DNA of 64,000 nucleotides, taken from DASUPK01 sp963695675 (GTDB lineage: Bacteria > Actinomycetota > Thermoleophilia > Solirubrobacterales > 70-9). The stretch covers positions 558,001-622,000 of the forward strand of contig CAVOGY010000005.1 of NCBI GenBank assembly GCA_963695675.1. Direction: 5' to 3'. The translations under genes and the position numbers were made by a program. The notes under the pieces are model-generated. The model was given only the letters and a program-made list of their open reading frames with translations, made no database searches and was not told where the DNA came from. Below are positions 32,543 to 42,722 of the stretch, in pieces. The stretch's first letter is position 1; the number at the start of each line of letters is the position of its first letter.

Positions 32543-32755
32543 GTGGCGGACGTAGAGGCCCACATCACCGGCACAGTGTGGAAGATCGAGGTCGCGGTCG
32601 GTGACCAGGTCGACGAGGGCGACACGGTCGCCATCCTCGAGTCGATGAAGATGGAGATGCCCGTCGAGGCCGAGGACTCCGGCAAGGTCGCCGAGATCCG
32701 CGTGGAGGAGGGCCAGTCGGTCTCCGAGGGCGACGTCCTGGTCGTGCTCGAATAG
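32543..32755 (+). CDS. Biotin/lipoyl-attachment domain protein (BCCP-like)
   Basis: This 70-residue protein consists of a single biotinyl domain: HITGTVWKIEVAVGDQV, then ESMKMEMP with the Lys36 expected to be biotinylated, and a closing VEEGQSVSEGDVLVVLE. It lacks the biotin carboxylase that normally carries it and could serve an acyl-CoA carboxylase or decarboxylase in trans. The start GTG at 32543 follows TATTGT (32526-32531) by 11 nt. An enoyl-CoA hydratase gene lies 13 bp downstream. Confidence 0.87.
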   Translation: MADVEAHITGTVWKIEVAVGDQVDEGDTVAILESMKMEMPVEAEDSGKVAEIRVEEGQSVSEGDVLVVLE

Positions 32756-32768
32756 GGATCCTGTTCCG

Positions 32769-33575
32769 GTGCGCGAGGAATTCGCGGGCGGCAAGCTTCT
32801 CCTCGACCACCCGGCCGAGGCCGTCGCACGCCTGACGCTCAACCGACCCGATTCGCGAAACGCCCTCGACCACGAGATGCTGAACGCGATCGCGGAGGCG
32901 ATGGCCGCCCTGGATCGCGGGATCGAGGTCCGTTGCGTGCTGCTTACGGGCACCGGCGGGATCTTCTCCGCGGGCTACGACATCGGCGGATTCTCTGAGG
33001 ACGAATTCGAGACGGACGCCGAGTCGCTCGTCGCCCACCCCTTCGCCAGGGGACTCGACGCCGTCACGGCGCACCCCTGGCCGGTGCTCTGCGGGATCAA
33101 TGGGCACGCGCTCGGCGGTGCACTCGAGCTGACCCTGTGCTGTGACCTGCGCATCTGCGCGCGGAGCGCCAAGCTCGGTATGCCGCCCCCGAAGCTCGGC
33201 CTGATCTACGGCCACACGGGGTTGCAGCGATTCCTCGACGCGATCGGCGTGCCGCGCACGAAGGAGCTCTTCCTCACCGGCCGCAACGTCTCTGCCGAGC
33301 ACGCCGAGAGGATCGGCCTGGTCAACGAGGTCGTCGACGACGGCGAGCTGGAGAGGGCCGCGGTCGAGCTCGCGGCCGAAATCGCGGCGAACGCGCCGCT
33401 CTCGATGAAGGGCAACAAGCATGCAATCGACACGCTCAACTCCTATCCGCGCCTGACGCCCGAGCAGGAGCGCGAGCTGATCGAGCTGCGCGAGTCGTGT
33501 TTCGCGTCGGAGGACTTCCGCGAGGGAGTGGCGGCCTTTGCGGAGAAGCGCAAGCCGAACTGGAAGGGCCGCTAG
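32769..33575 (+). CDS. Enoyl-CoA hydratase/isomerase (crotonase family)
   Basis: This 268-residue protein has LTLNRPDSRNALDHEML, the oxyanion segment FSAGYDIGGF, and CGINGHALGGALELTLCCDLRI. PPPKLGLIYGHTGLQRF follows, where the position equivalent to the usual catalytic Glu reads differently from hydratases, so another crotonase reaction (for example a decarboxylase, fitting the adjacent biotinyl or acyl-CoA theme) is possible. The GTG at 32769 is the start. Its stop overlaps the convergent MMPL gene by 4 bp. Confidence 0.87.
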   Translation: MREEFAGGKLLLDHPAEAVARLTLNRPDSRNALDHEMLNAIAEAMAALDRGIEVRCVLLTGTGGIFSAGYDIGGFSEDEFETDAESLVAHPFARGLDAVTAHPWPVLCGINGHALGGALELTLCCDLRICARSAKLGMPPPKLGLIYGHTGLQRFLDAIGVPRTKELFLTGRNVSAEHAERIGLVNEVVDDGELERAAVELAAEIAANAPLSMKGNKHAIDTLNSYPRLTPEQERELIELRESCFASEDFREGVAAFAEKRKPNWKGR

Positions 33576-35749
33576 CCGGCCTCGGCCGGCTTCGGCACCG
33601 CGTGCTCGCCCGTCTCCTCGCGGAGGCGGCCGCCGGCACGGGCGGTGGACGGCCACCAGACCTTGTCGCCGAGCACCTCGACGGCGGCGGGGACCATGAT
33701 CGTCCGCACGATGAATGTGTCGAGCAGAATGCCCAGTGCGACCATCAGGCCGAGGTCGAAGGTGAAGCTGACCGGCAGGGTCATCAGGACGGAGAAGGTG
33801 CCCGCCAGGATCACTCCGGCGCTGGTGATCACCGGCCCAGTGGCGGCGAGGGCCCGGAGCATGCCCTCTCGGGTGCCGTGCCTGCGGGCCTCCTCTCGCA
33901 CCCGAGCCATCAGGAAGATCGTGTAGTCGATCCCAAGCGCGACGAGGAAGATGAAGGCGAAGAGGGGAATCGACGAGTCGAAGCCGGCATCGCCGACGAC
34001 GTACCGGATGAAGAGGATCGAGATGCCCAGGGTGCAGGCGAAGGAGAGGATCACGCTCGCGAGCAGGACCAACGGCGCCACGAGCGCCTGCAGCAGGATC
34101 GCCAGGATGACCGCCATCACCAGGAGCGCGAGGGGCACGATGATCTCCATGTCGCGCTGATTCGCCTGGTCGACGTCGTAGTTGATTGCGCTGGTCCCGC
34201 CGATGAGGGCCGTGACCCCGTTCGGGAGGTCTGAGACCGCGTCCCGCATGCGAGGCACGATGTCGAGGCCGGACTTGTCGAGCGGGTCCTTGCTCAGGGT
34301 CGCGTCCACTTCTGCGATCTGGCCGTTGGTGGAGCGCACGCCGGTGTCGCGGGCGGAGGCCACGCCATTGACGGACCGCAGCCTCGCCTCGACCTCGCTG
34401 ATGTCGGCCTGCGTGGCAGGACCACTGTCGCTCTCAACCAGAACCGTCGTAGGCGCCAGCGTCCCCGCGGGGAAGGCGCTCCGCAGCACGTCGAAGCCCT
34501 CGACCGCCTCCACCGAGTGCTTGAAGAAGCTGGTGGTCGAGTAGTCGACCTTGTAGGCGAGCAGCCCGAATGCCCCCGCGATGAAGATCACGCCGGTCGT
34601 GACCAGCGCGAGCCCCGGCCGCTGCAGCACCCGATCACCGAAACGCCGCCACGGCCCCTGACCGCCGACCGATGGATGCTCGGGGTCGTAAGCGACCACG
34701 CTCCGGCGAGGCCAGAATCCCTTCCTCCCGAAGATCGTCAGGAGTGTGGGGAGCAAAGTGAGGCCAGCAACCATGGCCGTGAAGACGGCAATCGCGGCGA
34801 CGGGCCCGAGCGAGCTGGTGTTCTTGTTGTCGGCCAGCGCCAGAGTGAGCATCGCCAAAGACACCGTCATGCCGCTGGCGAAGATCGCGGGGCCGGCGCG
34901 ACGCACCGCGCGCCCCATCGCGTCGTGCTTGTCCTCGATTCGCCGGAGCTCCTCGCGGTAGCGCGAAACCAATAAGAGGCAGTAGTCGGTCCCCACCCCG
35001 AACATGAGGACGATCAGGATGCTCGTGCTGTTGGAGGAGACGGTCGCCCCCGACTTCGCCAGCGCGTAGACGAGGGCCTGCGTCACCGTATAGGCGAAGA
35101 AGACGACGATCAGCGGAGTGAGCGCGACGAGCACGGAGCGGTAGATCGCTCCCAGCAGCACGAGCACCAGCAGCACCGTCGCCAACAGCAGCTTGGTGTC
35201 GATGTTGCTGAAGACGTCGTTGGCGTCCGTGCTGAACCCGACGCCGCCCGTGACGAAGACCTGCATGCCCCCCGTGTTCGTGTCGGTGATGTCGCGGATC
35301 GCCTGTCCCCAGTCGGCCTCCTTCTCGAAGTCGGTGGGCGTCGTGTAGATGGCCGTGGCGACGTCGCCGTTCCTGGAGACCAGCTGTGGCGGCGACCCAG
35401 GCGCGAAGGGGACGGCCGGCGCCTCGACGAGGTTGATCTTCTCCTTGCCGGCGGCCTGGATCTTCTGCGCGTCAGCGGCGACCTTCTGCCTGTCGGCTGC
35501 GGTCAGCCCTCCAGCCCGCTTGTAGACGACGATCGCAGTATCGGTCTCGCCCTGAGGGAAGTCGCGATCCAGCTGTCGGACCACCTCGGTCGACTCGGCG
35601 CTGGCCGGCAGGAATGACTCGGTGTCGTCTGAGGTGACGTCGGACAGCTTCCTGCCGATCGGCGTGGTGATGATCAGCACGAGGATCCAGCCGACGAGGA
35701 CGAACCACTTCGTCCGCCGACCGGTGATCACCTGTGCGAGCCTTCTCAA
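33572..35749 (-). CDS. MMPL family (RND) membrane transporter
   Basis: This 725-residue protein has two matched halves, each with a large extracytoplasmic loop and a bundle of membrane segments, as in MmpL/HpnN transporters. Visible are the N-terminal membrane helix (about 15-33), VLMFGVGTDYCLLLVSRYREEL with the family's GxxxDY motif near residue 255, and VALGIDYTIFLMARVREEARR as the second-half equivalent near 610. The family exports lipids and related hydrophobic molecules using the proton gradient. It is divergent from the sigma factor gene with 131 bp between. Confidence 0.9.
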   Translation of the reverse strand: MRRLAQVITGRRTKWFVLVGWILVLIITTPIGRKLSDVTSDDTESFLPASAESTEVVRQLDRDFPQGETDTAIVVYKRAGGLTAADRQKVAADAQKIQAAGKEKINLVEAPAVPFAPGSPPQLVSRNGDVATAIYTTPTDFEKEADWGQAIRDITDTNTGGMQVFVTGGVGFSTDANDVFSNIDTKLLLATVLLVLVLLGAIYRSVLVALTPLIVVFFAYTVTQALVYALAKSGATVSSNSTSILIVLMFGVGTDYCLLLVSRYREELRRIEDKHDAMGRAVRRAGPAIFASGMTVSLAMLTLALADNKNTSSLGPVAAIAVFTAMVAGLTLLPTLLTIFGRKGFWPRRSVVAYDPEHPSVGGQGPWRRFGDRVLQRPGLALVTTGVIFIAGAFGLLAYKVDYSTTSFFKHSVEAVEGFDVLRSAFPAGTLAPTTVLVESDSGPATQADISEVEARLRSVNGVASARDTGVRSTNGQIAEVDATLSKDPLDKSGLDIVPRMRDAVSDLPNGVTALIGGTSAINYDVDQANQRDMEIIVPLALLVMAVILAILLQALVAPLVLLASVILSFACTLGISILFIRYVVGDAGFDSSIPLFAFIFLVALGIDYTIFLMARVREEARRHGTREGMLRALAATGPVITSAGVILAGTFSVLMTLPVSFTFDLGLMVALGILLDTFIVRTIMVPAAVEVLGDKVWWPSTARAGGRLREETGEHAVPKPAEAG

Positions 35750-35880
35750 CTGACCTCCTGTCTGGGCTTGCTCCCGGGCTCGCGTCCCCCCTGAACGCCG
35801 CGCGCCACACTATCGACTGGTCCGGGCCGGGTTGGTGTGCGACGACTGGACTCGTTTGCGACCCTGTATAGAGGGCATCC

Positions 35881-36963
35881 ATGGCTGAGGAGATGAACGC
35901 AACAGCGGTTGAGCTCGACCCGGGCGTCGAGGAGCGGGTTGGGGCCTTGATCGAGGCCGGGCGCTCGGCGGATTGCGTTGAGCTCTCGGAGGTTGACTCG
36001 TTGGTCCAGGAACTGAACCTCTCGGAGGAAGAGGCGGATCTCGTGCACGAGCGCATCGAGAGCGCGGGCCTCTCGCTCGAGGACGACTGCGGCCGCGACG
36101 CGGACGAACCGGCGTCCTACCGGAACGGCGAGCTCGCGGAGCAGACGACCGACGCTCTGCAGCTCTTCTTCAACGAGATGCGCCGGTACCCGCTGCTCAC
36201 CAAGGAGGAGGAGACCCAGCTCGCCCAGGCGATCGAGCGAGGCGACCTCGAGGCGAAGGAGAGGCTGATCAACTCGAACCTCCGACTGGTCGTCTCGAAC
36301 GCACGCCGCTACATGCGCCAGGATCTCAACCTGCTCGATCTGATCCAGGAGGGCATCCTCGGCCTGATCCGCGCCACCGAGAAGTTCGATTGGCGCAAGG
36401 GCTACAAGTTCTCCACCTACGCGACGTTCTGGATCCGCCAGGCGATCCAGCGCGCCCTCGAGTCGAAGGAGCGCACCATCCGAGTGCCCAACCAGGTCGC
36501 GCAGCGCGAGCGCAAGGTGATGAGGATCGAGCGGGAGCTGGCGACGAGGCTGGGCCGCGACCCGACCACCGAGGAGGTCGCCAAGGAGGCAGAGCTCGAG
36601 CCGGCGCAGGTCGAGGAGATCCGGGATCTGACCCGGGTGGTGACCAGCCTCGATCGCCCCGTAGGCGAGGAGGACGGGTCATCGATGGGCGAGTTCGTCC
36701 CGGATGAGCGCAGCGGCCCGTCCGAGGAGGTCGCAGTCAGCTTCCGCGACCGGGCCCTGAGGCGCGCGGTTCAGGACCTCCCCGAGGACGAGCGCAAGGT
36801 GATCCAGCTGCGCTACGGCGTCAACGGCGACGAGCCCACCCCCCTGCGCGAGACATCGCGGCGCCTCGAGCTGAAGCTGAGCGAGGTGAAGAAGCTGGAA
36901 GAGAAGGGCCTCAGCCGCCTCGCAGAAGCGCGTGAGGTCGAGGCGATGCGCGAAGCGGCCTAG
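35881..36963 (+). CDS. Sigma-70 family RNA polymerase sigma factor with divergent region 4.2
   Basis: This 360-residue sigma factor has an acidic N-terminus (about 1-90, region 1.1-like). Region 1.2/2 follows: DALQLFFNEMRRYPLLTKEEE, NLRLVVSNARRYM, LLDLIQEGILGLIRATEKFDW, and KGYKFSTYATFWIRQAIQRAL, a normal -10-recognition helix at about 173-194. Region 3 starts VPNQVAQRERKV. In region 4.2 (about 320-348) the usual TLEEIG...TRERIRQIE is replaced by TPLRETSRRLELKLSEVKKLEEK, so the -35 recognition helix is changed. It is therefore probably an alternative or secondary sigma factor. TATAGA at 35867-35872 and GAGGG lie just before the ATG. Confidence 0.85.
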   Translation: MAEEMNATAVELDPGVEERVGALIEAGRSADCVELSEVDSLVQELNLSEEEADLVHERIESAGLSLEDDCGRDADEPASYRNGELAEQTTDALQLFFNEMRRYPLLTKEEETQLAQAIERGDLEAKERLINSNLRLVVSNARRYMRQDLNLLDLIQEGILGLIRATEKFDWRKGYKFSTYATFWIRQAIQRALESKERTIRVPNQVAQRERKVMRIERELATRLGRDPTTEEVAKEAELEPAQVEEIRDLTRVVTSLDRPVGEEDGSSMGEFVPDERSGPSEEVAVSFRDRALRRAVQDLPEDERKVIQLRYGVNGDEPTPLRETSRRLELKLSEVKKLEEKGLSRLAEAREVEAMREAA

Positions 36964-36966
36964 GGT
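36961..36966 (+). promoter_or_regulatory. -10 box TAGGGT overlapping the sigma factor stop codon
   Basis: TAGGGT begins with the TAG stop of the sigma gene and lies 9 nt before the GTG of the cupin gene. The cupin may be transcribed from here independently of the sigma gene. Confidence 0.35.
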
Positions 36967-36975
36967 TCGGCCGCC

Positions 36976-37359
36976 GTGGATTACACGATCAAGAACCTCA
37001 GGGACGTCGAGGACATGGCTGCGACGCAGGGCTTCGGTGACGTCCAGGAGGCCCGCTTCGCCCATGGCGACCTGAATGCCGAGCAGATCGGGATCTCGCT
37101 GCAGAGGGTGAAGCCGGGGAAGCGCCACGCCTTCGCGCACCGCCACCAGCAGGCGGAAGAGGTCTACGTGGTGGTCTCTGGCTCGGGCCGCGTGAAACTC
37201 GATGACGAGGTGAAGGAGGTCCGGCCGCTCGACGCGATCCGGGTGGGGCCCTCGGTGACCCGGGCGTTCGAGGCCGGCGACGAGGGCCTCGAGCTGATCG
37301 CCTTCAGCCCGCGGGCCAAGGGCGACGCGGAGATCGTCGAGGACTTCTCCTGGGATTAG
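36976..37359 (+). CDS. Cupin domain protein
   Basis: This 127-residue single-domain cupin has HAFAHRHQQAEEVYVVVSGSGRVKLDDE, which is cupin motif 1 with the metal-binding HxH...E set. RAFEAGDEGLELIAFSP corresponds to motif 2 but lacks its usual His. Substrate or function unknown. It begins 13 bp after the sigma gene and could be co-transcribed with it. The GTG at 36976 is the only reasonable start. Confidence 0.82.
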   Translation: MDYTIKNLRDVEDMAATQGFGDVQEARFAHGDLNAEQIGISLQRVKPGKRHAFAHRHQQAEEVYVVVSGSGRVKLDDEVKEVRPLDAIRVGPSVTRAFEAGDEGLELIAFSPRAKGDAEIVEDFSWD

Positions 37360-37482
37360 TGGCCGCCAGGCCGCTCCACCATGAGCGAGGGGCGCAGCCC
37401 CGAGCGGTATGTGGGGCGGCCGCTCGCGGCCGCGATCTGACGGCGAAGCGTAGGCGTCCGGCCCCGTTCGTAAGTTCCGGGG
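37360..37482. other. Intergenic region with GC-rich hairpins before bioB
   Basis: A hairpin GGGGC-GCA-GCCCC sits at 37389-37401, 30 bp after the cupin stop, and GGCCGC/GCGGCC inverted repeats follow at about 37416-37433. The first could terminate cupin transcription, although there is no T-run. TAAGTT at 37471-37476, 6 nt before the bioB GTG, is the likely bioB -10 box. No biotin-repressor (BirA/BioR-type) site was recognised. Confidence 0.4.
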
Positions 37483-38645
37483 GTGCCGCCGCTGATCGGT
37501 TTCGACGAGGCGCTCGAGCTTGGGGCGCTCACCGACCACGACGAGATCGGAGCCCTCGTGGAGCGCGCCTGGGAGGTGCGCCAGGACCGCTTCGGAGACT
37601 CGACCGACATGTGCTCCCTCGTCAACGCGAAGTCGGGGGGCTGCGCCGAGGACTGCGGCTTCTGCGCGCAGTCGCGCTACGCCGACGCCGACACGCCGAT
37701 GCACGCGATGATGGAGCCCGAACAGATCCTCGAGCACGCCAAGGCGGCCGAGGCGGCCGGCGCCCACCGCTTCTGCATGGTCACGCAGGGCCAGGGGCTC
37801 TCGAAACGCGACTTCGCCAATGTCCTCGAGGGCGCCCGCCTGGTCTCCGAGCAGACGAACCTGAAACGCTGCGCGTCGATCGGCCACATGTCGGCGGACC
37901 GGGCTCGGCAGCTTCGGGAGGCGGGCATCCAACGCGTCCATCACAACGTGGAGTCGGCGCGCTCCTACTACCCGGAGGTCTCCACCACCGTGCGCTACGA
38001 GGGGAGACGGCGAACGATCGACGCCGTCAAGGAGGCCGGACTGGAGACCTGCGTCGGCGGCATCCTCAATCTCGGCGAGTCGCCGCGGCAGAGAGTGGAG
38101 ATGGCCTTCGAGCTCGCCGAGATCGATCCCGACTCCGTGCCGATCAACCTGCTCAATCCCCGCACGGGGACGAAGTTCGGCGAGCGGGAGCTGATGGACC
38201 CCTGGGAGGTCGTCAAGTGGGTGGCGATCTTCAGGCTGATCCTGCCGGATGCCCTGTTCCGCCTGTGCGGGGGCCGCGTGGAGAACTTGCAGGAGCTCCA
38301 GCCGCTGGCTGTCAAGGCCGGCCTCAACGGGGTGATGATGGGCAACTTCCTGACCACGCTCGGGGTGGAGCCGGCTGAGGACCGCGCGATGTTCGAAGAG
38401 CTCGGCCTGAACGTCGCCCGCCAGCCGGACAACGGCGCCAACCCGCGTCCCGACAACCGCTCAGGTTGGCTCGAGGGCGAGACCCCATCCACTCCGATCG
38501 ACGAGCTGATCGACAGCCAGGCCGAAGCGAACTTCTGGGACCCCTCCACCCAGCTGCGGGTGATCAAGAAGAAGGGCAAGCCGCCCGCGTATCCGCCGCG
38601 CCGGTCGGACGACCTGGAGCCCCAGCCCGCGGGCTGGGGCGACTA

Positions 38646-38646
<1 letters not shown>
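37483..38646 (+). CDS. bioB: Biotin synthase
   Basis: This 387-residue radical SAM enzyme has the CxxxCxxC cluster motif CAEDCGFC (Cys54, Cys58, Cys61). GAHRFCMVTQGQG, ASIGHMSADRARQL, HHNVESARSYYPEV, GGILNLGESPRQRVEMAFEL and LNPRTGTKF are the further BioB blocks. It inserts sulfur into dethiobiotin. The C-terminus is about 40 residues longer than in E. coli (346), with a polar, Pro-rich tail. GTG at 37483 starts the protein. The stop shares a base with the bioF start (TAGTG). Confidence 0.95.
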
Positions 38647-39869
<1,223 letters not shown>

Positions 39870-39871
39870 CC

Positions 39872-40582
39872 ATGCGCGGAGTCTTCGTCACGGGCACCGG
39901 CACGGAGGTCGGCAAAACCGTCGTGGCCGCGGTGGCCGCGCACGCGGCCCGCGCCGCGGGCGCCCGGGTGGCCGTCTTCAAGCCCTCGGTCAGCGGCCTG
40001 GATGACCATCCGCTTCGCCCCGAGGGCTGGGAGTGGGCGCCCGAGCTGCCCGACCACGCCCTGCTCCGACTCGCCTCCGGATCGGGGCAGCGAGACGACG
40101 AAATCGCGCCCTACCGCTACGGCCCTGCCGTCTCTCCGCACCTCGCCGCGGAGCTCGCCGGGGAGCGGATCGACCCGGATCGGCTCCGGGGGGGCGCGCT
40201 TGCGGCGACCCAGGACGCCGATCTACTGATCTGCGAGGGCGCGGGCGGCTTCCTGGTCCCGCTGTCTCCGGACTACCTGGTGCGGGACCTGGCGCGCGAC
40301 CTAGCCCTGCCGGTGATGATCGTCTCGCCTGCGGGGCTGGGAACCATCAACCACACGCTGCTGACGATCGAAGCCGTTCGGAACGCGGGCCTGCACCTCG
40401 CGGCCGTGGTGCTCAACCCGTGGCCGGCAGAGCCGTCACCGATGGAGCTCTCGAACCTGGAGACGATCCGGCGCCTCGGGGCGGTCGCGGTCGATACGCT
40501 GCCGCGCCTCGATCTGACCGCGCCCCGAAGCTGGCCGCCCCTCGTCGTCAGCGAGCTTGGGCGCCGGCTGAAAGCGGCGTAG
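39872..40582 (+). CDS. bioD: Dethiobiotin synthetase
   Basis: This 236-residue protein has MRGVFVTGTGTEVGKTVVAAV, the P-loop GTGTEVGKT, FKPSVSGL, CEGAGGFLVPLSPDY with the GAGG motif, and LGTINHTLLTIEA. It makes dethiobiotin from DAPA with CO2 and ATP. It ends the bioBFD operon; its 3' end overlaps the convergent MFS gene by 35 bp. The bioA gene is about 2.1 kb away, separated by the MFS-MarR pair. Confidence 0.93.
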   Translation: MRGVFVTGTGTEVGKTVVAAVAAHAARAAGARVAVFKPSVSGLDDHPLRPEGWEWAPELPDHALLRLASGSGQRDDEIAPYRYGPAVSPHLAAELAGERIDPDRLRGGALAATQDADLLICEGAGGFLVPLSPDYLVRDLARDLALPVMIVSPAGLGTINHTLLTIEAVRNAGLHLAAVVLNPWPAEPSPMELSNLETIRRLGAVAVDTLPRLDLTAPRSWPPLVVSELGRRLKAA

Positions 40583-42068
40583 CGCTGCCCTGCTCGGCTG
40601 CGGCCACCGCACCCTCGTCCACGGGACCTTCGTCCCGCTTGGCGCGGGCGCCTCGGATCAGCGTCGCGGAGACGACCAGCCCGGCGACGACCACGATCGC
40701 CGCCAGCAGCATGGCGCTGCTCAGCGCATCGACGAATGTCGCGCGCGCCTGCTCAGGCGCCGAGGCCAGCGCGGCAGGATTGAAGCCGCTCCCGAGCTGC
40801 GACTGGAAGATCGCGCCGGTTGCGGCAACGCCGACTGAGGCTCCGATCATGCGCGACATCTGCAGGACGCCTGAGGCGCCACCGGCCTTCTGCACGCTGA
40901 CCGAGTTCATCGCCGCGGTCGACATCGGTGACATGACCATGGCGATCCCGATTCCCATCAAGACGAATGGGACGAGCAGGCCGCTGTAGGTCGTGCTCGG
41001 GCTGATCCCGGCGAACATGAACATCGCGACGGCGAGAACCGCGAGACCGCTACTCATCGGCAGGGCGGGCCCGAGACGATCGGCGAGGCGCCCTGCGATC
41101 GGCGCCACCACGGCTATCACCATCGTCGTCGGCAGGAACCTGACCCCGGCCTCCAGCGCGCTGTAGCCGAGGATGTCCTGCATGTAGAGCGCCATGAAGA
41201 AGAAGGTCCCCATCATGGCGAAGGTGATGATGAAGGCGATCAGGTTGGAGCCGATGAACTGGCGCGTTCGGAAGAGGGCGAACTCGACCATGGGCGCCGC
41301 GACCCGCAGCTCGATGGCGACGAATACGGCGAGACCGATCGCGCCGCTTGCGAGAAGCGCGACGACGCCCGGTGAACTCCAGCCCCAGGTGTTCCCCTCG
41401 ATCAGAGCGAGGACGATCGCAGTGAGGCTCGCGGTGAGCGAGATCACGCCCGGGTAGTCGACGCGCCGGTCGACGGTCTCGTCGCGCGACTCGCTGACCG
41501 CGAAGAGCGTCACGATCACGGCGGCTACAGCCACTGGGAGGTTGATGAAGAAGATCGCGCGCCAGCTGACGTACTCGGTGAGGAATCCACCCACCACCGG
41601 GCCGATCGAGAGCGCCAGGGCCGAAACTCCCGCCCAGGTGCCGATCGCCTTACCGCGCTCCGCGGGCGGGAAGGCGTGGGTGATGATCGAGAGGGTCGCC
41701 GGCATCATCAGCGCAGCCCCGATGCCCTGGATCGCGCGGCTACCGATCAACATCTGCGGGTCCTGAGCGAGGCCCGCCGTGGCTGAGGTGAGCGCGAAGA
41801 TGATCACGCCCGCCAGGAACATCAGCCGGCGGCCGAAGATGTCTCCGAGCCGCCCGCCGGTCGCGATCAGCACGGCGAATGTCAGCGTGTATCCGTTGAT
41901 CACCCACTCGAGCTCGGAGATCCCGGCGTGGATCTCGCGCTGGATCGAAGGCAGGGCCACATTGACGACGGTGTTGTCGAGCATGACCATGAAGAGCGCG
42001 AAGCACATCGCTCCGAGCGTCCACCACTTGCGGTTGTCGTCGGTGACCAGATGCCGGTAGCGCGTCAT
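40548..42068 (-). CDS. DHA2 family MFS multidrug exporter (EmrB/QacA)
   Basis: This 506-residue transporter has about 14 membrane segments. LDNTVVNVALPSIQ is motif D1 in TM1, GRLGDIFGRRLMFLAG is motif A, and GPVVGGFLTEYVSWRAIFFINLP is motif C plus the 14-TM signature. It probably exports drugs or hydrophobic compounds using protons. Its start overlaps the MarR stop by 4 bp, so it is controlled by that repressor. Confidence 0.9.
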   Translation of the reverse strand: MTRYRHLVTDDNRKWWTLGAMCFALFMVMLDNTVVNVALPSIQREIHAGISELEWVINGYTLTFAVLIATGGRLGDIFGRRLMFLAGVIIFALTSATAGLAQDPQMLIGSRAIQGIGAALMMPATLSIITHAFPPAERGKAIGTWAGVSALALSIGPVVGGFLTEYVSWRAIFFINLPVAVAAVIVTLFAVSESRDETVDRRVDYPGVISLTASLTAIVLALIEGNTWGWSSPGVVALLASGAIGLAVFVAIELRVAAPMVEFALFRTRQFIGSNLIAFIITFAMMGTFFFMALYMQDILGYSALEAGVRFLPTTMVIAVVAPIAGRLADRLGPALPMSSGLAVLAVAMFMFAGISPSTTYSGLLVPFVLMGIGIAMVMSPMSTAAMNSVSVQKAGGASGVLQMSRMIGASVGVAATGAIFQSQLGSGFNPAALASAPEQARATFVDALSSAMLLAAIVVVAGLVVSATLIRGARAKRDEGPVDEGAVAAAEQGSATPLSAGAQAR

Positions 42069-42577
42069 CGGCGAGCCTTCCTCTCGTTTGCCGCGTAGAT
42101 CTCGGCGATCTCGGGACGCTCCAGCAGCGCATCGAGAGCCGACTCAAGCTTCTTTCTCTCACCGGGCTCGAGGGAGCCGGTGAACTCCTCCAGGGTTGCG
42201 AGGCGCGCCGAGATGATCCGGTCGGCTAGGCGCTGGCCCTTCGTGGTCAGCGCAAGCCGCCTTACGCGGCGATCGTTCTCATCCTCGACCCGGGTGGCGA
42301 GCTTCTTTCTCACCAGCCCGTCGGTAGCGCGACTCGCCGAGGGGACCGAGATGCCAAGTCCTTCGGAGACGGCGGTGACGGTGCGCGCGTCCTCGTCGGG
42401 TGTGACCAGCTCGACCAGCACCTTGATCTGCGCAAAGGTGAGGCCGCTCTCGTCGATCACCCGGAAGACCTCGTTGCCGCGGGGGCCCATGCACCGAACG
42501 ACGAGGGCGCTCAGCTTGAGCGCCAGCTCATCCCGAATCACCGCTGCCGTCGTGCGTTCCTTCGTCGCTGCTTCCAT
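42065..42577 (-). CDS. MarR family transcriptional regulator
   Basis: This 170-residue protein has a winged helix: LTFAQIKVLVELVT, VTAVSEGLGISVPSASRATDGLVRKKLATRVEDENDRRVRRLALT, the last being the DxxDRR wing that contacts the minor groove. It represses the downstream exporter in similar systems, with ligand release. TAACCT (minus, 42586-42591) lies 8 nt before the ATG. It is divergent from bioA with 145 bp between. Confidence 0.9.
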   Translation of the reverse strand: MEAATKERTTAAVIRDELALKLSALVVRCMGPRGNEVFRVIDESGLTFAQIKVLVELVTPDEDARTVTAVSEGLGISVPSASRATDGLVRKKLATRVEDENDRRVRRLALTTKGQRLADRIISARLATLEEFTGSLEPGERKKLESALDALLERPEIAEIYAANERKARR

Positions 42578-42604
42578 ATTGGAAAAGGTTACACACTTGC
42601 AACC
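42572..42604. promoter_or_regulatory. Probable MarR operator and promoter
   Basis: TTCCA-TAT-TGGAA (42572-42584) covers the marR start codon, and the imperfect palindrome GGTTACAC...TGCAACC lies at 42587-42604, over the -10 box TAACCT of the minus strand. Inverted repeats on the promoter of its own regulator fit MarR-type autorepression. Confidence 0.5.
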
Positions 42605-42624
42605 ATTTCGAACCTGGAAGCTTT

Positions 42625-42640
42625 TGTGACGTGCGTCACA
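42625..42640. promoter_or_regulatory. CRP/FNR-type site TGTGA-N6-TCACA
   Basis: TGTGACGTGCGTCACA at 42625-42640 is a perfect 16-bp inverted repeat matching the CRP consensus. It lies 83 bp upstream of the bioA start and 48 bp upstream of marR. A Crp/Fnr-family regulator could act on either gene. Confidence 0.6.
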
Positions 42641-42722
42641 GAACCCTCACCACTGCTTCCGGGTCGAGTCGGTGATCGGGCTCCCAGTCCATCCGGCGGC
42701 AGTCATATCTTCGCTCCAGGGA

